The notes under the pieces: model-generated
What the model was told of the DNA's origin: nothing
Database searches by the model: none
What the model saw: the letters and a program-made list of their open reading frames with translations, nothing else
Assembly: GCA_027924585.1 (NCBI GenBank)
Contig: BSBM01000643.1
Location: 17,780,501 to 17,844,500 of the forward strand
Direction: 5' to 3'
Source of the DNA: Larix kaempferi
Lineage: Eukaryota; Streptophyta; Pinopsida; Pinales; Pinaceae
DNA: 64,000 nucleotides
Position numbers and translations under genes: made by a program
In this document: one piece after another, positions 32,224-43,116 of the stretch
Layout of the letters: each line of letters opens with the position of its first letter
Position numbering within the stretch: position 1 is the stretch's first letter

Positions 32224-34515
32224 TGTCATATCCCCAGATTTTTGCTATGGTCCATGGGGTAATTTTGGCCTAAGTCACCTAGGCAAGAATTATTTAATTT
32301 ATGAGCCATTGTGGAAACTATCTTATGGAAGATGCCTAAGGTTGTATTTGGGTATTAAATGGATAAGGTGGGCCCCCATAAGTTATTAATGCCCAAAGTA
32401 AGGATCTAAGGAAACTAATGGAGTTATCATTAAATTAATGGAGATATTTTTTAGGCATTGCACCATAATAATTAATTAATTGCTAAGTTAAATTATTTCT
32501 GAGTTGTACTATTTTATTTAAATGATTATTGCTAATAAATGTGCCAAGTGGTTGGTGAATGGACTAGGAAATTCCAATTGGTCAAGTGGGCCAATCTTGC
32601 CTAAGTGGCAAAGTCTCAGAAAAGCTAAGGAATCTAATGGAGAAAAGTTGGCAAGGTGAACCAAGAAGGAAAATGACAAAATATGGAAAAATCAGAGAAA
32701 AGCAGGAAAAAGGAAAGTAAAGAAAGTGGACTGATGAAGAAAAGCAGTCAGAAAAGAAATAGCAACATGCAGAAAATCTCCCTAAAGCGCACTTGTCAAT
32801 CTCAGTGAAGGAGAGTGAAGGAAGGAAATTTTTTGAAAGAAAAGATTTGATATTCCTCTCAAGGAATGTTCCTAGCTCACCCACACATGTGGCTTATATT
32901 GGTAAACAATTCAACTCATCTATTTAAGAATGTTCTCAACTCCATCTTAGAACTTTTGATCATTTGAGAAATTTGCTTGAGAGCTCTGAGCTTCTCTAGT
33001 GTTGAGAGATGTGCCTCAACAAACTTGGGAGATGTGCCCCAAGTTCTTGACAGGTTTCCAGTACACTTCCAGGGGTCCATATTGCTGCTGATCAGATTTT
33101 TATCAGCCATCCATGAAGATTATGCAACCATCAGAAGAGATCCTATCATCCAGAAGCGTTTGTAGTGAAGGCAGTTGAAGATCTATTGAGGATGAAAGCT
33201 CCTATTCCTGAAGGAGGAGTCTAAATGAGCTAAGAGGACAGTGCGAAGCTCAAGAAATATGTTTTGGAACTTTATCATCTTATGAATCAGATTTATTAGA
33301 GATCTGACCCTTCTCCTACCCTTCCAACCCTTTCTCCTCTCCTGTGGAGGAAAACTAGTGATTCTAGTGGAGAGAAAGATCTCATTCATGAAGGAGGAGT
33401 CCAGTTCTTCTTAGATAATGTGTGCGCAGCCCATTAGATATTTTTTCCACCTATAGAATCTCATCACTCAGATTTATCATAGATAGGACCCTTCTCCAAC
33501 CCTTCCAACCCTTTCTCCTCTCCTATGGGGGAAAACTAGCTGTGGAAGGTCTCCTGTGCAATCCTTGATGAATTTTACTGTAAAAATTATTCCACTTTTT
33601 TGAATTCGACCCAAAAATCATTTTGTACTGTTATAATATATTTATATACATTCTGGACTGATATATGAAGTTTACTGGTGATTTTGGCACCTCCATAGAT
33701 TGAGACTAGTTTTCCTAGTCAATTGGGGAACTGCAGCGAAGGAGGGTAGCAAATATTTGTAAGATATTTTTTAAACTTCTGATTCAACCATACAGGTTTA
33801 AATAAGTTATAGCAGAGCTATTTTAGTGATAAAAATAGAGTATTATTTCATTTACTAAGTTTTACCGTTCTTTGACCCTAAACTAGCTCAATGGGTATTA
33901 TTTATTGACTAGTTTTAGTGAAACTCTCAGTATGTTTAACCATTAATGTATTTATCTATTCTAATGCTTTGGTATGGTCAATATACCACTAATTAACATC
34001 CCCATACTCTTTCCATAAGCTTTTGGAAGCATTTCAAGCCATATGGAAAGATCTGTAATTTCTCCTTCTCGGTCGTCTTGACTAGCTAGTTTTGGCCAAT
34101 ACTCTTCCAAAACATTCCAATTCATTGGTACATCATTCCAGCACATTATATAAGTTTATTTGAATGATATTACCACTGACATTAACTCCCAGGATCCCCA
34201 CCTGTCTAGTATGCATACGCCAGTTGTCCAGGAAGCCTCGAAGTAGGCAACAATGCACACTGTTGTTGAAAAGTGAATGGTTCTGGTACATGGTGCATAG
34301 CACATCTCTGATCTGACCTCATGACCTGCTGCTACACCTCATACCATACATTTTCTAGAATTGAATTTTCATCCTACCATCCTCATATCTAGCCTCAGTT
34401 CCCATCACTTACTTCCTACTTTGCTCACAAAAATTGATAAAAACATAACTAGTAAGTTTGATAAAAATTTGAAGTGGAGTTAATATCTTGGTGAAATATT
34501 CCAAAGGATATTACA
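32224..34515 (+). repeat. 3' LTR of element D
   Basis: 2292 bp, direct copy of 26850-29161. It starts TGTCATATCC after the polypurine tract, ends GGATATTACA, and is followed by the target duplication GTTCC. Confidence 0.88.
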
Positions 34516-34520
34516 GTTCC

Positions 34521-36055
34521 TTTCTCATTTTCTGCCTCTTCAAGTGCTTTGTTTGTAATTTCTTCTTTGCTTCTTTTGGACTCGATTGTTCTTTCAGCTT
34601 TGAGTAATTGATCCTTCTGTAGGTCCAAAGAATCTTGAGATTCCTGCAGGCTAACCTTCAAAGAACGATTTTCTTTTCTTACATTCCTTAATTCATCTAG
34701 AGAACTAGTCAGTTCATCTTACCAATCAACTTCTACATTTTGTTCATAATCAAGGGTTTCTTCTTTTCTCTCAAACTCTATCTGACAATTACTCATGTCA
34801 AGTAGATTGTAAGATTCAGCACAAGACTTTGAAGGTGAAAACGAAATCCCATTATAGACATGTTTAAATAGTGTTTCTATAGTAGAAACTATTTGTGTTT
34901 CACAAGACTTATTCGAGAATTCATCCTTTCTATATGATATATTTTTTATAGAATAGCAACAATTACCCTTCTCCTCCAAGCCTTTATATTCAAGATATTC
35001 TACTATTGCCATGAAGAGTACCTCTCTTGAATTGTCATCACCATCATTTTCATTTGATGAGCTGTTGTTCTTTTTCGAATGCAAACTCTTCTTCTTTTCA
35101 TGTTCATCCCTATATTGTTGGGTCGTCTTTCTTCTTTCTCTATAGTTAATATCCTCTTCAGTTTCACTATCCTTGATTTCCTTGTAAGGACACTAAGAAG
35201 AAAAGTGACCTACTCTACCACATTCAAAACACTTGAAAGGTAACTTACCTTTGTATTTTCCATGACCTTTTTTGAGATTCTTCACAAAATTTGCTTCTTC
35301 ATCATCTGATGCACCAGAGAGACTTTTTTTGGGCTCTTCCTTGATTCCTTTTGTATTCTTGGAGGCCTTGAAAGTTGCTTATTTTATTGTAGGATTTTCC
35401 TTTTCAGTCCTCATCTCATATGCTATAAGAATTCCATGAATCTCATCCATCTTTAATTTGTCCAAATCAGTTCTGTCCTCCAGAACTGATACCTTGGGAT
35501 CAAATCTTGTTGGAAAGGACCTTAGTACCTTATGCACAACTGCTTCCTCAATGATTTATACTCCAATTTCTCTGATTGCATTTACAATCTCATCTACTAG
35601 AAGGAGATAGGCTACAATGTTTTCTTGTTCCTTCATTTTGAGGGTTTCAAACTGTCCTGAGAAAGTTTGCATCTTTGCTTTCTTAACTTTCTCACCTCCT
35701 TCATATACTTTCTTGAGTTTGTACCATACCTATTTGGTTGATCTACACTACATAAACTTGATAAATAATGAGTTTGTTAATCCACACATTATTACATTTA
35801 CGACCCTCATATTGCATTCATACCACCTCTTGTCCACTGCATCAACTAGAGGAATATTGGGAACTTTGTAACCACTTATAATAGATTACCAGACGTCGTC
35901 TCCAAGTGATTGTAAATACACTTCCATTCATATGCTCCATAAGTTCTAGTTAGACCCATTGAACCTTGGTGCTTTGTTCATGGAAAGTCCCTCCCGCCTA
36001 TCCATCTTTGCGCAATGATATTTATCTTCCAACTGTTAAACTATTATTGAAGCAA
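34521..36055 (-). pseudogene. Copia-C gag, N-terminal and central piece
   Basis: Minus-strand order: a UBN2/DUF4219-type gag core (about 35990-35400; VVHKVLRSFPTRFDPK, then LDKLKMDEIHGILIAYEMR), a Lys-rich segment, zinc knuckle CFECGRVGHFSS-stop-C (about 35190-35245; the stop replaces the fourth spacer residue), an acidic piece (34719-35084), and a coiled-coil (34449-34661). This layout of UBN2, knuckle, acidic and coiled-coil parts and a second knuckle is common in plant Ty1/copia gag proteins. Many stops. The second knuckle lies beyond element D at about 26300. Confidence 0.72.
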
Positions 36056-36070
36056 CCCACTCTGATGCCA
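36056..36070 (-). promoter_or_regulatory. Primer-binding site of Copia-C
   Basis: The minus strand reads TGGCATCAGAGTGGG two bases after the LTR end CCAACA. It is a slightly changed form of the initiator tRNA-Met site TGGTATCAGAGC. Confidence 0.75.
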
Positions 36071-36072
36071 AT

Positions 36073-36928
36073 TGTTGGAATTTTCAATGACACTTAGAAT
36101 GGGGTGAATCAATATCATGCATATATTTACAAATTATTCACTTTTAAAACATGCACCAATTCCTATTTAACACCACATCAATGAAAACAAACTATGTGTA
36201 GATATTGGAAGAAACTTTTATATATATGTATAAAATGAAATTACAGAGAAAGATGGGAGACACCCATCTCCACTGATGTGATCATGGAATCACTTAGACA
36301 CCCCTATGATTCTAACACCAATACCACTAGAAGACACCAACTTGAAGACTGTGGGATCCAACCTATGAGTCCCACCAATCCTCTGTGCAAGCACCAACTT
36401 GTTGAATCAGGCTCCAACCTGTGAGGACACCAATCCTTTGCACAAGAACCAACTCGTATTGTTCAGGAACCAGCATGAGTGGAGACATTGATATCTTTTC
36501 CTTTCCCCGTCCAACCTCCCTAAGATATATATAGTATTGATTGTTGAATTTAGATCTATGCGCAAAAATATTTGCACTCTGCTTCATTGAATGCGTGCAC
36601 TTCCACTGGTTCAACTCTGATCATTGTTTCTCTTACACTGTATTCTACTACAACTCCACTCTATAATACAGATTCCGTGCACATATATACCCACATGATT
36701 CTTCCTCTTTTCACAAATTCTCATATCTGTGCACCTTCTCCTTTTGTATTTGTATTTATTGTTACCTTGCGCACTTCTTCAAATAATATTTCCTTCAATT
36801 CCCCTAAGCATTTCATTTGTCTGAAGCTTTCCAATTCAGAATATTACTCCATTTGTTCTTCCAAGCTTACCTCTCATTCATCAACTTCAATTTTATTTAT
36901 ACTCAACTTGTTCAAATGATGTGTCCAC
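36073..36928 (-). repeat. Part of the 5' LTR of Copia-C, cut by element E
   Basis: It starts on the plus strand with TGTTGGAATTTTC next to the PBS. A TATA-like run (minus-strand ACTATATATATC, about 36525-36537) lies inside. The LTR is interrupted by element E at 36929, and its outer end was not found; it may continue past 40204. Confidence 0.5.
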
Positions 36929-37838
36929 TGTTAGGATATTCCTATACTCCATCCTAGTCCCACCAGTATTTTGATCATTTACATTTTCAGTCATGCATGC
37001 ACCTTTTAGGGTTTGCATGCATTCTATGGTTTGCATGCATTTTGCATGCATCCCAGTCATCAGTCCAGCACCTAGCCCTCAGTTAGCCAGCCCCCAGGAG
37101 CTTCTCACTATTCAGTTTTATCCCTCCAGTTGCTTAGTGCGCCCTTCTTCCTTGATTTTAGGGAGCAACTCGCCCTTCTTCACCTACCAGTTCAGTTACA
37201 GTCAGTTACAGTCAGTTACACTCAGTTACATTGAGTTACACTCAGTTACATTCAGTTACAGTCAGTTACAGTCAGTTACACTCAGTTACATTGAGTTACA
37301 CTCAGTTACATTCAGTTACTCTTAGTTACATTGAGTTACACTTAGTTACATTGAGTTACACTCAGTTACACTCAGTTACACTTAGTTACACTGAGTTACA
37401 CTTAGTTACACTGAGTTACACTTAGTTACACTGAGTTACACCTACCAGAGTTAGTTTGACTGATGGTTGACAGTTACTTGAGCATTGATGACTCCACTGA
37501 TGATGATGAAGACTTCTAGTTGCGCTCCGATGATCATGAGGACACCTAGTTGTGCTCCGATGACACTCCAGTGATCCTTTGATCACTCCATGAAGGCTAA
37601 TTCGAATTGCCACCTTAGGCATTCGAATTCCTCATGCATTGTATTATTTATATGTCCATTTGTGATTAATAATCAAGTATGACCGAAGTATTATTGCTTC
37701 TATCTGAGTTCTACTGTACCATATTATTCTGTTGCTCATTACACTGCATGTATCACTCTTCTTCTATTTTCTTGCTTAATCATAATTATTCTCTTGTGAG
37801 ATACATAATCTCTTAGATCTGCTGTGAGGATTTTCACA
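36929..37838 (+). repeat. 5' LTR of element E
   Basis: 910 bp ending directly at the PBS. It contains a GCATGCAT-rich stretch at about 36993-37050 and the 10-bp array at 37191-37440. Confidence 0.93.
37191..37440. repeat. 10-bp tandem array in the 5' LTR of element E
   Basis: About 25 copies of a decamer of the form CAGTTACA(C/G/T)T, with a middle section where TAGTTACA and GAGTTACA variants alternate. The peptide-like frames across it are a by-product of the repeat. Confidence 0.95.
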
Positions 37839-37853
37839 TGGTATCAGAGCATG
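37839..37853 (+). promoter_or_regulatory. Primer-binding site of element E
   Basis: TGGTATCAGAGCATG directly after the LTR, an initiator tRNA-Met site. Confidence 0.92.
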
Positions 37854-38002
37854 TTGAGAGTATTGTTTATCTCCATTCTTGAGATTTTTTTGCAGGTTAT
37901 TACCAAGATTTCGAGTGCAGCAGTTGTAGCAGAATCTGCATTTTTGCAGCAGTAGCAGTTGCAGTTATTCTATATTGTTTTTGTAGGTCTTCTACAACTT
38001 CA

Positions 38003-39082
38003 ATGAATTTAGAAGAAATTACTCCTCTTTCTCCATTCAACTATGATGAATGGAAACCAAGAATGATAGAATATTTGAAGAGCCATGATCTCTTTGATTG
38101 CTATTTTGAAAGAGAGTTCGAATCCTCTAAAAAGAAGATTAAATGGTTGAATAAAGGTGACATGCACATTGGAAGAATGATGCTTGCTATGACCGATTAC
38201 ATATTGTACCCGACCATCATTGATATTGAAACTCCAAAAGAGTTATGGGCTCATCTAGATGAAAGATTCGGCAAAAAGAATGATGGATTTGGTCCAAATC
38301 CCTTCAAAAGCAAGCAAGTTGATGCATTCACTCCACTTGATGGTCTCTCAGATCATGATGCATTCGCTCCTCCTGATGGTCTCTCAGATCATGTTGCATT
38401 CGCTCCCCTTGATGATCTCTCAGATCATGAACCAGTATCATCTCATATTGAAGTTGTTGACAAAGAACTTGCAGATTCTCCGCTCATGCTCAAACTTTCT
38501 TCTCTTTCTGTGCCAGCTCACACTCTAGATATTGCAGAAGGTCCTAAATCCTGTCTTGCACCAGAGTTTGTTGGTTTGCACCATGATCACATGATTATTT
38601 CGGAGGTAACATCAGCTATTGGAGGTAATGCATTCGCTCCTCTTCAGCAAACATCTCTTATTTACTACTATATGATCATTAGCACATGCTTTCAGAAGGT
38701 TATTGAAGAATATGGCCATTGCCACCCGCTTGAGATAATTTCTCATGCATCATATGATAGTTTTGATCTCACCCCTGCTGGTTCAAAGGAGATCTCAAGA
38801 AATTGTTTTGAAAGTCTTAAATCTGATTTTGATTTCAAGCAAACATGTAATAGTTCTTTTTGGCATAATCTCACCCATGGTGGTTCGAAGGAGAAGACAA
38901 AGGACTATATGCACATTCAAAAATTTGATCCTACCTCAGCTGATTCGAATCACAGGTTCAAGGATCATTCTAATACTGTTGGATTTGTTCTCATCACATT
39001 CGATCTGAAGAGCAAGTACAAGCACATGCTTTTTGAGCATGATCCACTTCTTCCCAAGAAGAAGATACCTCCAGACATATGA
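38003..39082 (+). CDS. Gag-like ORF of element E (359 residues), Copia UBN2/DUF4219 type
   Basis: Intact frame from ATG 38003. The first ~90 residues resemble the N-terminal domain of plant Ty1/copia gag: SPFNYDEWKPRMIEYLKSH, then IDIETPKELWAHLDERFGK. Next come three 12-residue repeats (38321-38428) of the form DAFAPPDGLSDH. The rest (residues ~145-359) has no recognisable domain, and no zinc knuckle is present. The normal UBN2 domain is longer, so this looks like a truncated gag fused to a new tail. It is the only gene of the element; being open in a near-intact element suggests it was kept until recently. The role in packaging is inference. Confidence 0.75.
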   Translation: MNLEEITPLSPFNYDEWKPRMIEYLKSHDLFDCYFEREFESSKKKIKWLNKGDMHIGRMMLAMTDYILYPTIIDIETPKELWAHLDERFGKKNDGFGPNPFKSKQVDAFTPLDGLSDHDAFAPPDGLSDHVAFAPLDDLSDHEPVSSHIEVVDKELADSPLMLKLSSLSVPAHTLDIAEGPKSCLAPEFVGLHHDHMIISEVTSAIGGNAFAPLQQTSLIYYYMIISTCFQKVIEEYGHCHPLEIISHASYDSFDLTPAGSKEISRNCFESLKSDFDFKQTCNSSFWHNLTHGGSKEKTKDYMHIQKFDPTSADSNHRFKDHSNTVGFVLITFDLKSKYKHMLFEHDPLLPKKKIPPDI

Positions 39083-39256
39083 CCAAGCATCACACATGCT
39101 TGAGTTTGGGGCTTTTATTTTTTATGTGTGCCTTACAGTCTATTTTTTGAGGAGGGGGTATGTTTCCCATGAAATTTTCCCACTTCCTTGGTTTATTGAT
39201 TGTTATTATTCATTGTATTGGGTGACCTTTGGTCTTAGTTACCAGGGCCCAGGATG

Positions 39257-39269
39257 GATTAAGGGGGGG
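39257..39269 (+). promoter_or_regulatory. Polypurine tract of element E
   Basis: A run ending AAGGGGGGG just before the 3' LTR. Confidence 0.88.
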
Positions 39270-40199
39270 TGTTAGGATATTCCTATACTCCATCCTAGTC
39301 CCACCAGTATTTTGATCATTTACATTTTCAGTCATGCATGCACCTTTTAGGGTTTGCATGCATTTTATGGTTTGCATGCATTTTGCATGCATCCCAGTCA
39401 TCAGTCCAGCACCTAGCCCTCAGTTAGCCAGCCCCCAGGAGCTTCTCACTATTCAGTTTTATCCCTCCAGTTGCTTAGTGCGCCCTTCTTCCTTGATTTT
39501 AGGGAGCAACTCGCCCTTCTTCACCTACCAGTTCAGTTACACTCAGTTACAGTCAGTTACACTCAGTTACATTGAGTTACACTCAGTTACATTCAGTTAC
39601 AGTCAGTTACAGTCAGTTACACTCAGTTACATTGAGTTACACTCAGTTACACTCAGTTACATTCAGTTACTCTTAGTTACATTGAGTTACACTTAGTTAC
39701 ATTGAGTTACACTCAGTTACACTCAGTTACACTTAGTTACACTGAGTTACACTTAGTTACACTTAGTTACACTGAGTTACACTTAGTTACACTGAGTTAC
39801 ACCTACCAGAGTTAGTTTGACTGATGGTTGACAGTTACTTGAGCATTGATGACTCCACTGATGATGAGGAAGACTTCTAGTTGCGCTCCGATGATCATGA
39901 GGACACCTAGTTGTGCTCCGATGACACTCCAGTGATCCTTTGATCACTCCATGAAGGCTAATTCGAATTGCCACCTTAGGCATTCGAATTCCTCATGCAT
40001 TGTATTATTTATATGTCCATTTGTGATTAATAATCAAGTATGACCGAAGTATTATTGCTTCTATCTGAGTTCTACTGTACCATATTATTCTGTTGCTCAT
40101 TACACTGCATGTATCACTCTTCTTCTATTTTCTTGCTTAATCATAATTATTCTCTTGTGAGATACATAATCTCTTAGATTTGCTGTGAGGATTTTCACA
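39270..40199 (+). repeat. 3' LTR of element E
   Basis: 930 bp, a near-identical copy of 36929-37838. The decamer array at about 39531-39800 has two more units than the 5' copy. Confidence 0.93.
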
Positions 40200-40204
40200 T
40201 CCAC

Positions 40205-40822
40205 AAGTTGGGGGATTCTCTAAATGGTATCACTCATTCTTCCTTTCTTTACGGTTAACCTTACCTAAGCATCTGCCACTTGTCTTAACCCATGCAAATG
40301 AGGTACCATGCCTTTATGGGTCTTGCACACACTAGTTCATTGGCTTAGTGGAACTTGCACACCGGAGTACCATGACTAGGTGGGAGTAAGGACTTGGGAA
40401 CATAGTTTTATATACTTCTTCAAAGTGGCACATAGACACCAAGTACAAAAAACTTGACATCATTCAACAACCTCCCAAACATCATCCACCTTTCTTTGAC
40501 ATCAATGACAGCACCAAAGTTCAACAAATAGTGGGTTGGTCATAGATTTCCATGGTTGTTTTAATTTTATGTAGGTGTAACTTGTTTTTCCAAAACCTTA
40601 GGTGGGACATTGTTTTCTTAAAGAAATCATTTACTTAAGAAGAAATGTTCGGCCTAGATAAATGGACTAAATTGCCTCCTCTTTCTATATTTGACAACTT
40701 GAAAAATTGTCCCTGTTGGAATTACCACCCCTTTTGGAATGCTTCCATGTAGTCTAGAATTCCACCGAAACATCAAAATGAAACACTAAAATGTGTGGAC
40801 TGGGTTCCCAAGTGGAGGGAAC
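40205..40822. other. Flanking DNA between elements E and F, no gene
   Basis: No supportable ORF. It may hold the rest of the Copia-C LTR, but I could not match it. Confidence 0.35.
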
Positions 40823-41494
40823 TATAGGATTTTAGAATTCATAAATCTAGGTGCAAAATCTAACAATATATGATGATTAAATCAAGCATGAGCAGTTTTG
40901 CAATAATATATATAAATCATTACAAATTAATTTTGAAGAGAAGAAAGATAATGATTTTATTATCAGTGTACCTAAATGAATGAAGGAGGTTACAATATAT
41001 AGGTGAACGGTTTTCAATTGGGTTAAAGAGAAACACAAATTTCCCATGCCCTATAGAGAGAGTCTATGCCATGTGGAGAGGGATAGTTAGGATTAACTGA
41101 GATCAAATAAACCCAATAAGTCATGCATGGACTTCTAGATTGAGTTATCTAATAAAAGGACTTGAACTGATCACTTAGTTAATTGAATGACAACATACAT
41201 GTCCCTAAAATCTCTCAAGAAGGGTGCTATTGAATTAACTAGGGTGTTAATGAGCGTTAAGGGTCAGTTAGAGTTAATTTTAGGCCAAATTAGTGGAGCA
41301 GACTTAGCTCTAACTCATGTTCTTCCTTAAATCATGTAAAAGATCCCCGAAATTACGGAATTCACCCTCAAACCAAGGAAGGCACCCCCAAATATAGGGA
41401 TTGGTCTCATGGGTGACTTAGGAAGTGGATTTGAATGTGGTTTGGCCCATTAGACTCATCAGCATTAGCTCGAAGAGGGTTATTTACTCTAACA
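40823..41494 (-). repeat. 3' LTR of element F
   Basis: Matches 42431-43111 along its length, for example GAATGAAGGAGGTTACAATA in both. It ends CTAACA at the purine tract. Confidence 0.85.
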
Positions 41495-41505
41495 CCCCTT
41501 CCCCC
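41495..41505 (-). promoter_or_regulatory. Polypurine tract of element F
   Basis: The minus strand reads GGGGGAAGGGG directly before the LTR start TGTTAGAG. Confidence 0.85.
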
Positions 41506-41939
41506 ATAAGCCTAACTACCAAAACTAAGTAATAAAAAATGGGTCTCAACAATTTTCATTCATATTAGGTATCCATGCAAACACAAAGAAGAATTCTCTG
41601 TAAGTTGGGAAAGAGGGAAAAATCCCAGTGGGAACCCCCCCATAAAAGGGAATGTAAAAGTGGAGAATTAATCTACTTAGAAAAATTGGTGCGGAAATTG
41701 GTTAGTCGTAGGAGTAAAAGCTAATGCTCCATAGACTGAAGAGACATATGGGAGGTGTTATTCAACAAGAACCTGATTTGGGACAAGCTCTCCGATGGCA
41801 TATTTCATATTCTAAATGTAAGTGAACATGTCCTTGTAGGACATGAGTTGTGAAGCTTCTGAGCCCTCCTTCAACAAGACTAGATCTAGAATACCAACTA
41901 TGTAGCAACTGAATTGGGGAGACATGAGATCCATGGCTG

Positions 41940-42370
41940 CAAAAGCTCTCTTTGATGGATAAAAAAGCACTTTTTGATGGCTTCTAAAGCTCTCTTTGGT
42001 GGTTCCAAATCATATCTTCGGTGGATGCAAGTACACTTCACCGATGGTTGTAAATGATCACTCCTTCAATCGCTACAATTGTACTTCTTGATGGCTATAA
42101 ATGAGTACTTTAAATCGACTCTTTTGTGGCTGAATAAACCTTCTTTTGTGTCTGAAAAAGAATTCTTTGGTGGCTGAAAAAATCCTTCTTTGGTGGGTGC
42201 AAAAAGCCTTCTTTGATGGCTGCAAAAAGCCTTCTTTGTTGGCTTGCAAATATCCTTCTTCAATTTTCAAGAGTAGTGGCTACAAAATCCTTCATTAGTG
42301 GGTACGAAATACTTCATTGGTGGATGCAAAAGCCTTCTTGGGTGGTTGCAAAATCCCTTCTCGGCATGAA
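41940..42370. repeat. Degenerate ~24-bp tandem repeat in the element F interior
   Basis: About 15 or more copies of a unit such as CTTCTTTGATGGCTGCAAAA, varying in length and sequence, fill almost half of the interior. The minus-strand frames across it (for example 42066-42263) only reflect the repeat. Confidence 0.8.
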
Positions 42371-42415
42371 AAAACTTGATAAACAATACTAGCATACTAG
42401 CTAGTTTAGCACCCC

Positions 42416-42430
42416 CTAGCTCTCATACCA
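42416..42430 (-). promoter_or_regulatory. Primer-binding site of element F
   Basis: The minus strand reads TGGTATGAGAGCTAG directly after the LTR, one change from the initiator tRNA-Met site. Confidence 0.82.
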
Positions 42431-43111
42431 TATAGGATTTGATCATTCATAGATCTAGGTGCAAAAGCTAACAATATATGATTATTAAATCAAGCATGAA
42501 CAATTGTGCAATAACATATATGAATAATTACACATTAATTTTGAAAAGAAGAAAGATAATTATTTTATTATCAGAGTAACTAAATGAATGAAGGAGGTTA
42601 CAATATATAGGTGAACAATTTCAAATTAGGTCATAGAGCAACTTGAATTGTCCATTCCATGTAGAGTGAGTCTGTGGAGAGTCTATGCCATGTAGAGAGG
42701 GATGGTTAGGATTAACTAAGAGCAAATAATCCCAATAAGTCATGCATTCACTCCTAAATTGAGTTAATTGATAAAAGGACTCATTGATCACCCAGTTAGA
42801 TGAATGACAACATGCATGTCCCTAAAATATCTCAAGAAGGGAACTATTGACTTAACTGGGGTGCTAATGAGTGTTAAGGGTCAATTAGAGTTAAGTTTAG
42901 GCTAAAGTTGTGGAGCAAATTTATCTCTAACTCATGTTCTTCCTTAAATCATGTAAAAACTCCCCCAAATTAGGGGATGTTCCCTCAAACCAAGGAAGGA
43001 ACCCCCAAATCTAGGGATTGGGATCATGGGTAACTCAGGAAGTGGATTTGAATGTGGTTTGGTCCGTTAGATTCATTAGCATTAGTTCTAGGAGGGTTAT
43101 TTACTCCAATA
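42431..43111 (-). repeat. 5' LTR of element F
   Basis: 681 bp copy of 40823-41494; the outer end reads CCAATA where the other copy has CTAACA. Confidence 0.85.
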
Positions 43112-43116
43112 GGAAC

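Larger units (their letters stand above)
26850..34515 (+). mobile_element. Element D: large LTR retrotransposon derivative without pol
   Basis: Two direct LTRs of about 2.3 kb (26850-29161 and 32224-34515) bracket a 3.06-kb interior with an initiator-tRNA-Met PBS and a polypurine tract. The flanks carry the 5-bp duplication GTTCC (26845-26849 and 34516-34520). LTR ends are TGTCATATCC (3' copy) and GGATATTACA; the 5' copy has a degraded first few bases. No protease, RT or integrase is visible. Over the first ~205 aligned LTR bases I count about 11 differences, near 5%. It interrupts Copia-C gag. The type matches LARD elements, which are moved by proteins of other elements. Confidence 0.88.
36929..40199 (+). 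mobile_element. Element E: 3271-bp non-autonomous LTR retrotransposon
   Basis: LTRs of 910 and 930 bp (36929-37838, 39270-40199) start TGTTAGGATATTCC and end ATTTTCACA. A PBS lies directly after the first and a purine tract directly before the second. Flanks carry the duplication TCCAC (36924-36928 and 40200-40204). The interior has one gag-like ORF and no pol. The LTRs are nearly identical apart from two extra 10-bp units, so this is one of the younger insertions in the window. Confidence 0.93.
40823..43111 (-). mobile_element. Element F: small LTR element without coding capacity (2289 bp)
   Basis: Two direct repeats of 672 bp (40823-41494) and 681 bp (42431-43111) flank a 936-bp interior. 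On the minus strand a PBS variant follows the right copy and a purine tract precedes the left copy, which sets the direction. Both outer flanks read GGAAC (40818-40822 and 43112-43116), a 5-bp duplication. The LTRs start TGTTAGAG (left copy) and end CCTATA. With no ORF it is TRIM/SMART-like but with longer LTRs. It depends on proteins of other elements. Confidence 0.85.

Noticed and set aside
37231-37425. Plus-strand frames rich in SVTLSYTQLH-like text in the element E LTRs
   Set aside because: The 10-bp repeat lacks stops in several frames; there is no start context or conserved protein.
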